Positions 58,050 to 63,463 of a stretch of DNA of 63,463 nucleotides are shown here, one piece after another. The position numbers and the translations under genes are program-made. Source of the DNA: Dyadobacter bucti (GTDB lineage: Bacteria; Bacteroidota; Bacteroidia; Cytophagales; Spirosomataceae); assembly GCF_005869225.1 (NCBI RefSeq), contig NZ_SWFP01000016.1:1-63463 (forward strand). The letters are read 5' to 3'. Numbering within the stretch: the first letter of the stretch is position 1; every line of letters begins with the position of its first letter. The notes beneath the pieces were generated by a model. The model was not told the DNA's origin, ran no database searches, and was given only the letters and a program-made list of their open reading frames with translations.

Positions 58050-59846
58050 TTATTGCAAAAGTATTCTAATAACATCTAACTCTTTGTCTTTCAGTCTACT
58101 ATTCTTGACATGGAGGTAGTAAGTTCCTCGTGGTAATTCTTTTACGTCGATTTCTATCTGCTTGCCATTTTTGAGACCGTTGTTCTTATAAACGCTTTGT
58201 ACATTAACGCTTTTAATGGTCTTGGTTGATTTTTCGGACAGTAGGACGATTTCATCCGGCAAGGACTCTGCACTTTCAATATGATCAAAGTCAATCGTAA
58301 TATAGTCATTTGCAGGGTTTGGAAACACAGTGTACTTTGCAAAACAGCTGTTAAGACATATTGTTAAATTTTCGCTTCTCGACCCGCAGACATTTGAAAT
58401 ACTGACATTGAGATAATAGCAGCTAGCATTATATCCCGTGAAGGCAGTGCTCGATTGGCTTGCATTGGCTATAAAACCATTCGGATCGCTTTGAGACCAA
58501 TAGTAATTCGAGGATGGATCATTAGGTACGGCAGCAATTGGGATGTAGCTATTCGTGCATCCGGTTCCATTTGACGTGGACTGGCCGTTAACTAAGAAAC
58601 CAGCAAATTGGGGGGGGCCAACTGCAATAGTTTTACTCATGCACAATCCCCCGGCTCTAACAGTAATTGTTGCAGGGCCATTGAAAATTCTTTTTACGGT
58701 AAGTGTATTTGTACCTTGGCCTGAAACGATTGTTAGGTTTGAGACTGTCCAGTTGAGTGAAGTAGCGGAGCTGGTAACGGAGAATGTATAGTTATTGTTA
58801 TCGCATATAGTGCCAATCCCGCTAATATCGCTCAACTGGACAAACCCCGAACGTGCGCCGCCTGGCAGGAACAGTGCCTTCATCCGGTTCATTTGCCCTG
58901 TTGTAAAGAGGTTCATACATGCGTCATCTGTGTAATCCATATAATTCATATACATATTGCTAGTACCACACGAAGACTTTTGACCTGAAGGGCATTGGCC
59001 AACATAATTTCCACCTTGATTAGGTGTATCTGCAACTTGATCAGTTCCAGTACAAGCGCTACCATCGTCACCCCAAATGTGAAATAGAGATAGCCAGTGT
59101 CCTACTTCATGAGTAGCAGTTCTACCTTTGTTATACGGAGAACTTACATTACCCGTACGACCGAAGGCGTTATACTGTACAACAACTCCGTCAACATTAG
59201 CTGCGCCACCAGGAAAAGTTGCGTAGCCCAATACGCCTAAATTCAGGTCGCATGTCCAAATATTAAGGTATTGGTCGCGATTCCATGCAGGGTCATTTGC
59301 TTTTATACTAGTTGAAGCTTCGTTGACGGTTCCATCTGGGTTGGAGACCACCGTATAGCTTGAAAAGTTGCCTTGGACGCGACGAATGCCATTTGTGGGG
59401 TTGCCATTTGGATCTGTGCAAGCCAAGCGGAATTCAATTTTTGTATCGGCTGCAACACCTGCAAATTCAGAAGGGGTATTAACTCGGTCAGCATTTAATC
59501 GACGATAATCTTCGTTTAGCACAGCGATTTGAGATGTAATTTGATCGTCACTAATATTACGTCCCACACCAACTGGCTCGCCATTATGAATTACGTGAAC
59601 TACAACTGGAATAGTGACGATCGTTCCAGTATTTGGAATACTTTTGGGGGAAATTTGACCTTGCGTCTGCTTTTCGGAGTACTCGGCGGCTTTTCTGTCG
59701 ATTTCTTTAAAATAGTTCAAAAGGGCTGGGTTGTACTTTTGTAACTTTTCATAGTTAATGGAAGAGCCACATTTTTCACTTGTTTGATTTTGTCCTAATA
59801 CTCCGAAATAGGCAAAAACCAATAGGAATAGCAAAGGTAACTTCAT
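58050..59846 (-). CDS. Secreted M43-family zinc metalloprotease with T9SS signal
   Basis: The 598-residue protein has a signal peptide (MKLPLLFLLVFAYFGVLGQ), a pappalysin-like catalytic domain with TATHEVGHWLSLFHIWGDD (HExxHxxxxxH) and the Met-turn NYMDYTDDACMNLFTTGQMN. Ig-like repeats follow. The C-terminus KYTVFPNPANDYITIDF ... LPRGTYYLHV is a type A sorting domain for type IX secretion. It is thus probably anchored or released at the cell surface. A lipoprotein gene lies 36 bp upstream. Confidence 0.92.
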   Translation of the reverse strand: MKLPLLFLLVFAYFGVLGQNQTSEKCGSSINYEKLQKYNPALLNYFKEIDRKAAEYSEKQTQGQISPKSIPNTGTIVTIPVVVHVIHNGEPVGVGRNISDDQITSQIAVLNEDYRRLNADRVNTPSEFAGVAADTKIEFRLACTDPNGNPTNGIRRVQGNFSSYTVVSNPDGTVNEASTSIKANDPAWNRDQYLNIWTCDLNLGVLGYATFPGGAANVDGVVVQYNAFGRTGNVSSPYNKGRTATHEVGHWLSLFHIWGDDGSACTGTDQVADTPNQGGNYVGQCPSGQKSSCGTSNMYMNYMDYTDDACMNLFTTGQMNRMKALFLPGGARSGFVQLSDISGIGTICDNNNYTFSVTSSATSLNWTVSNLTIVSGQGTNTLTVKRIFNGPATITVRAGGLCMSKTIAVGPPQFAGFLVNGQSTSNGTGCTNSYIPIAAVPNDPSSNYYWSQSDPNGFIANASQSSTAFTGYNASCYYLNVSISNVCGSRSENLTICLNSCFAKYTVFPNPANDYITIDFDHIESAESLPDEIVLLSEKSTKTIKSVNVQSVYKNNGLKNGKQIEIDVKELPRGTYYLHVKNSRLKDKELDVIRILLQ

Positions 59847-59882
59847 AAGACAATCAAATATTTAGGTGAGAAATAAATTCTA

Positions 59883-60317
59883 TTAAGGTTTGATTCCAAT
59901 GGAGGTTAAGTCAATATAATAGCCATAATTAGTGCGAAGCGTAGGGTTTGTGATGGCGCCATAGCATTTCTTACGTTTGTATGATACGATGACCTTGGTC
60001 CGGGCTTTCTGGTACTGCGTAGGTAAAGAATCGCATGGTACTAGAATATTCTCACCGAGGCTATATTCTGCACGTTCAAAATCCTTGGGTTCGGTGCTCA
60101 ATACGTATTTGTCTGGGCCTTGGTTGCCACCAGGGGCTTGATTGCCGGCGATTAGAACTACAACCGCTTCTACATCTTTCCTTTCGGCTACTGTGGCACT
60201 TTGACAATCACACTGTTCGGGTTCAACTTCGGGATCTTCGGATGTGCATTGAATTAATGTGCAGAGTAATGCAAGTGCTATCATAATTGGTCGTAGTTTT
60301 TTTTTGTGCGAATCCAT
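59883..60317 (-). CDS. Lipoprotein upstream of the M43 protease
   Basis: The 144-residue protein has a lipobox (LALLCTLIQCTSED, Cys ~25) and a Cys-containing mature part (EQCDCQSATVAERKDVEAVV, KVIVSYKRKKCYGAITNPTL). It is co-oriented with the protease and 36 bp from it, so it is probably in the same operon. A partner, inhibitor or substrate-binding role is possible. Confidence 0.7.
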   Translation of the reverse strand: MDSHKKKLRPIMIALALLCTLIQCTSEDPEVEPEQCDCQSATVAERKDVEAVVVLIAGNQAPGGNQGPDKYVLSTEPKDFERAEYSLGENILVPCDSLPTQYQKARTKVIVSYKRKKCYGAITNPTLRTNYGYYIDLTSIGIKP

Positions 60318-60451
60318 AAGAAATCGTGTTTGGGGTTAAAAAAATGCAAGAAAATTAGATCATGCGGCTGCATTGAGCAAGATGTACACTGATAGACACA
60401 TAAACAGTAAAAAGTGTTGTAAAGGGCAATAAAATATTCGCATATTTATAG

Positions 60452-60631
60452 AAAAAATGTAGAATTAGTTATTGTATCGGTCTCTCTTACACGTATCACG
60501 AGGCATTGGCTCAAATACACGAGCTGATAAGAATAATCAGCCGTTTTCCGGCCGTTTTCACAAAGGATGATGAGAACGGTTTGGTTTTTACGAGAGATGA
60601 TGGGACTTTTTTGGAAACGATCAATCCGTAA
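60452..60631 (+). pseudogene. Possible short or decayed coding stretch
   Basis: An open frame without ATG gives YTYHEALAQIHELIRIISRF then PAVFTKDDENGLVFTRDDGT, which looks like real protein; an in-frame TTG (about 60503) could start a 41-residue product. The rest of the 60318-60734 intergenic stretch shows nothing else. Confidence 0.3.
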
Positions 60632-60734
60632 CTGCTTGACTGTAAGTTATTATACAATTTTGTTCGTGACCATTAGTTGCTGATTCTCGTCGTCTTTTGT
60701 AAATTCTCATTTTCTATGACTTGAAAGTTGCCGT

Positions 60735-60998
60735 ATGGTGGAAATGCCAGACAATTTTATCCTCAATTGGGAGGGAAAAGAGCTTACCGTGTCCCAAAAG
60801 ACGATGGTCGGACGCAAAGTGTTCGAAATCATCTTCCCGGACGATACGCCAAAGCTCTATATCCACTTGGCAACCATTGCCACAGGTCAGAGAATGTGGA
60901 TGTCGATACCAGAAGGAAGGCAAGAACTGGCCGCCGCTATCGGAGCTGAAATTATCAAGTACTATCGTACGTTACAGGCAAAAGCAAACGAACAATAA
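60735..60998 (+). CDS. Small hypothetical protein upstream of the SRAP gene
   Basis: The 87-residue protein (MVEMPDNFILNWEGKELTVS, FEIIFPDDTPKLYIHLATIA) ends 2 bp before the SRAP gene, so the two are one operon. A small protein in this position is common in Bacteroidota SRAP loci, to my recollection. The function is unknown. ATG 60744 is an alternative. Confidence 0.65.
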   Translation: MVEMPDNFILNWEGKELTVSQKTMVGRKVFEIIFPDDTPKLYIHLATIATGQRMWMSIPEGRQELAAAIGAEIIKYYRTLQAKANEQ

Positions 60999-61000
60999 CT

Positions 61001-61855
61001 ATGTGCTACTACAACGGTCAAAAGGTCACAAAAGCTGAATACATTGTCTTGATGCAGATCGAGAAATCGATCAAAGGCATGGCAGAATTGAAAAGGCCGA
61101 CTGTACTCGGGCCGGAGTCTCCGCAAATGGTTGTGCTCAAACCCAATCCCGACCGAACAGACTTCAATATCTCTACTATGCGCTGGGGCTTCATTCCAAG
61201 CGGCCTGAAAAACATGGAAAAGGTCAAGCAGTTTGAAAACGGCTACAAAAAACCTGATGGCACTTTTCAGACTGGATACGACACAGAAAACGCACGGGGT
61301 GAAGAAATGCTTTGGATAAACCCTAAGACTAACAGGCCGAAGATTTTCAAGGATGCGGCCCTCAATAACCGCTGTTTGATTATTTCGAACCAATATTACG
61401 AGTGGTATCACAAATATCGGCTCAACAAACGAACCGGCGAACTGCTCAAAACGCCGGATAAATATCCTTTTGCAATACGGGTAAAAGGTTTGGAATACTT
61501 TTATATGGCCGGGATCTGGAATACCTGGACTGATCAGGATTCGGGGGAAACGATGGATACGCTTGCAATGGTCACAACTGATGCCAATCCACTGACTGCA
61601 AAGATTCACAACTCAAAAAAGCGACAGCCGACAATCCTTCCAGAGGAAATGGCTTGGGAATGGATGATGGAAGAGATCGCGCCCGAGCGAATGACCCAGC
61701 TTGCCAGCTATCAATTCCCCGAGGAAAAGATGGAGGCGTTTTCAATCAATCAGAAATTCCAGTTTACGGGTGAAGACCCAATACCCACTCTTTACCCGGA
61801 ACTCGCCGACGACGGCCTTCCCGGATCATATCCTACTCAGGCATCACTTTTCTAG
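61001..61855 (+). CDS. SRAP (SOS response-associated peptidase, YedK/HMCES-like)
   Basis: The 284-residue protein has the SRAP active site: Cys2 (MCYYNG), Asn97 in TENARGEEM, Glu134 in YYEWYHK and His213 in KIHNSKKRQPTIL. SRAP proteins cross-link to abasic sites in single-stranded DNA through Cys2 and protect them. On a conjugative plasmid this may guard the incoming single strand. The tail is Pro-rich. It is co-operonic with 60735-60998. Confidence 0.93.
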   Translation: MCYYNGQKVTKAEYIVLMQIEKSIKGMAELKRPTVLGPESPQMVVLKPNPDRTDFNISTMRWGFIPSGLKNMEKVKQFENGYKKPDGTFQTGYDTENARGEEMLWINPKTNRPKIFKDAALNNRCLIISNQYYEWYHKYRLNKRTGELLKTPDKYPFAIRVKGLEYFYMAGIWNTWTDQDSGETMDTLAMVTTDANPLTAKIHNSKKRQPTILPEEMAWEWMMEEIAPERMTQLASYQFPEEKMEAFSINQKFQFTGEDPIPTLYPELADDGLPGSYPTQASLF

Positions 61856-62068
61856 CGGCACCAATTCATAACTGGCGAGATCGACCTGATAATACTCTTC
61901 TAGGTCTTCGATTGTTATTTCTTCATCAAAGAGGTCGTAGGTAGCTGGAAGGTGTGGTTCTACCGGCACACATTCAAATTCGGCCACGTAGTAGCCTACA
62001 CCTTCATTAAGCTCAATAACGCCAAAAATATCTGGCGTAGAAGATTTCATTTTCAGGACATTGGCCAT
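61844..62068 (-). CDS. Small acidic hypothetical protein
   Basis: The 74-residue acidic protein (FGVIELNEGVGYYVAEFECV, DEEITIEDLEEYYQVDLASY) overlaps the SRAP end by 12 bp, tail to tail. ATG 62080 or 62050 are possible starts. No family is recognised. Confidence 0.55.
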   Translation of the reverse strand: MANVLKMKSSTPDIFGVIELNEGVGYYVAEFECVPVEPHLPATYDLFDEEITIEDLEEYYQVDLASYELVPLEK

Positions 62069-62244
62069 TTCAAAAGACAATTTCGTAATGTTGTAAATAA
62101 CGGCAAAAGCAGACTAATGACCAATCCGACAGGAGCACATTTCGTTGATTAGATGTGACAAAAAATTATGACCACCCTTGTTGTTGACATGCAAAATAGA
62201 TACTTTTAAAATCTATTTTCTGATACTATAATCATCAACAAGCT

Positions 62245-62427
62245 ATGGCAACTTCACAAATCCGGGAAATCCTTTTTTCGCAGATAGCCGACACTCTGCG
62301 AAAAGCGCCTCAAACACAAAAATTCGGCACATTCTTTCTTTGTGGTCCGAACGCGGCGGTTTACTCTCTTACCGTCAAGTTTACAGATAAATGGGAAGTC
62401 GATACCTGTTCTAAATATTTAAGCTGA
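62245..62427 (+). CDS. Small hypothetical protein
   Basis: The 60-residue protein (MATSQIREILFSQIADTLRK, FGTFFLCGPNAAVYSLTVKF) overlaps the next gene by 1 bp (TGATG), so the two are coupled. The function is unknown. Confidence 0.6.
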   Translation: MATSQIREILFSQIADTLRKAPQTQKFGTFFLCGPNAAVYSLTVKFTDKWEVDTCSKYLS

Positions 62428-62951
62428 TGGCACGCGAATACGATCCCTGGACGCCTGACTATCTCAGGCATGGCGATGTTCTGCTTTTGGAGTGGGGAAC
62501 GCCTGTAATATGGCATGATTGCCCGCGAAATGTTACTGAATTCAGTGGCCCGTACTCCGAAGGTACAGTCGAAAAGTTGATCAAAATTGGTGTGCCAATT
62601 GAAAGGCCGACCAAGCTTGAAAAAACAAGGAAGATGCTCACCCAACTCTTGAACGACTTTTTCCTTTCTGCATCAATTGGACTTGATGACAATATCCGCG
62701 ATAGATTTGTAAAGCATACGATCCCACCCAATCCGAATGAGAAATCATACCTGATACCTGCGGGGCTATATGTCATTGTTGAAATGGAAAATGAACGATA
62801 CAACCGAGGGCAGCGAGTAACGTGTAAAACCTTTAAGCCTGATATCAACCGAACCGAGTACACGATTAGCTTTTACCAAGGTGGATACCATCCTTCGACG
62901 TTGGATAAAGTAAAAGTAGTTCAAGATGCTGACGATGCTTTCAAATCCTAA
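62427..62951 (+). CDS. Hypothetical protein
   Basis: The 174-residue protein has a beta-rich C-terminal half (SYLIPAGLYVIVEMENERYN, TCKTFKPDINRTEYTISFYQ) and a helical middle (LEKTRKMLTQLLNDFFL). It is not recognised. It forms a two-gene unit with 62245-62427. The region up to 63268 after it holds no gene; a palindrome CTAGAATTCTAG lies at about 63222-63233, just before the GNAT start. Confidence 0.6.
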   Translation: MAREYDPWTPDYLRHGDVLLLEWGTPVIWHDCPRNVTEFSGPYSEGTVEKLIKIGVPIERPTKLEKTRKMLTQLLNDFFLSASIGLDDNIRDRFVKHTIPPNPNEKSYLIPAGLYVIVEMENERYNRGQRVTCKTFKPDINRTEYTISFYQGGYHPSTLDKVKVVQDADDAFKS

Positions 62952-63268
62952 TGAATGTGAAAGTACTTGGCATCACTTAACCGGCGTTTACACAGCAACT
63001 GATAAAGGCAGGTACACTGGTATCTGTCTTTGTTCTTTGCCATCCAGCGCAAACAGCATTTCTGCCCAACGCCCCTACCCCACTCACAAATAACTTAGTG
63101 TATATCAGATGCTATTAATGATGATGTTGGTAAACGCCAGCATATCTTTATCTTTGCACCGAAATAGTGAGCTACTTTATAAAAGTAGTTTGATAAGCAC
63201 CAACCCCCGTTAAACTTTAACTAGAATTCTAGGAATTCAATTTTTATTTATAATAAACTAGTTCTACA

Positions 63269-63336
63269 ATGAGGATTGCAAAACGAAGTGACAAGGGCTT
63301 GGTATTGAATATTTTAACAGATTCATTCTTACAGAA
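63269..63336 (+). pseudogene. GNAT N-acetyltransferase, 5' part
   Basis: MRIAKRSDKGLVLNILTDSF plus LQ is the start of the acetyltransferase whose remainder lies at 128-631. Reading into the MITE gives a 32-residue product ending at 63367. The family N-terminus (ILTxSFxxNKSVNY) is recreated if 63336 is joined to 133. This is the main evidence that the window is a closed circle. Confidence 0.85.
63332..63336. repeat. 5-bp target-site duplication
   Basis: CAGAA directly before the MITE; the second copy is 128-132 after it. Removing one copy and the 254-bp insert restores the GNAT frame (TTA CAG AAC AAA AGC). Confidence 0.8.
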
Positions 63337-63463
63337 GAGGTTTTCATTACAAATGGACGGAAAATAGCGGTTTGCTAATTAACGCTTATCGACAGGCGGC
63401 CGCAAAGCTCGTAGCCCGTTCTCTTGTAACCTGATTTCATCGTTGAAATCATATTTTCCTAAC
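63337..63463. mobile_element. MITE-like element, half at the window end
   Basis: The terminal inverted repeat 63337-63374 starts GAGGTT and ends AGCGGTTTG; it pairs with 90-127 with three mismatches in 38 bp. The inner ~89 bp are unlike the inner part of the other half. The total element is 127 + 127 bp. Confidence 0.8.

Overview
The window reads as a complete circular conjugative plasmid of a member of the Bacteroidota, probably a Cytophagales-like bacterium. The two ends join: a GNAT acetyltransferase gene starts at 63269, runs off the end and resumes at about 128, and removing a 254-bp MITE-like insert that straddles the junction restores its reading frame exactly. The Bacteroidota assignment rests on the TraE/F/G/J/K/M/N/O transfer set, promoters of the TAnnTTTG type, a secreted protease with a type IX secretion sorting domain, and the general lack of Shine-Dalgarno sites. 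No tRNA, rRNA or CRISPR array was seen.

Layout. 1-5.8 kb is cargo: the broken GNAT gene, a membrane LuxR-type regulator, a small HTH protein, an ORFan with a paralog at 30.7 kb, and a tightly coupled two-gene operon on the minus strand (PRTase-like plus NADAR) that looks like a defence or toxin-antitoxin system. 5.9-11.2 kb is maintenance: parA and a ribbon-helix-helix partner set in AT-rich operator blocks, a Rep_3 initiator with five 21-22-bp iterons, and a minus-strand trio (HTH, ParA-like ATPase, membrane protein). 11.2-29 kb is transfer: a candidate oriT, MobC-like protein, relaxase, peptidase, coupling protein, three tandem pilin-like genes, then traF-G-I-J-X-K-L-M-N-O and a tail of lipoproteins, a DUF3127-like protein and ORFans.

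29-39 kb is an accessory zone of small ORFan cassettes with a shared upstream architecture: clusters of TGTAGACA boxes spaced exactly 55 or 66 bp, a ~67-bp repeat (R70), a promoter whose core lies in a TACCCG/CGGGTA dyad, and a 5' leader hairpin with a compensatory base-pair change. The same box clusters appear at 2.9, 7.0, 7.5 and 57.3 kb, so they mark module edges around the plasmid. I regard this repeat and leader system, with the PRTase-NADAR operon, as the most novel content.

39.6-48.5 kb holds a LytS/LytTR two-component system next to a TolC-MFP-RND efflux operon; both operons carry the same upstream box at the same distance from the presumed -7 element. 48.7-53.8 kb has a hydrolase-like protein lacking its catalytic serine, a large GAF protein, a secreted protein and a Crp-like regulator. 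53.9-58 kb has a serine recombinase followed by a possible nuclease and ORFans. 58-63 kb has a type IX-secreted M43 protease with a lipoprotein, an SRAP (YedK/HMCES-like) protein and small ORFans.
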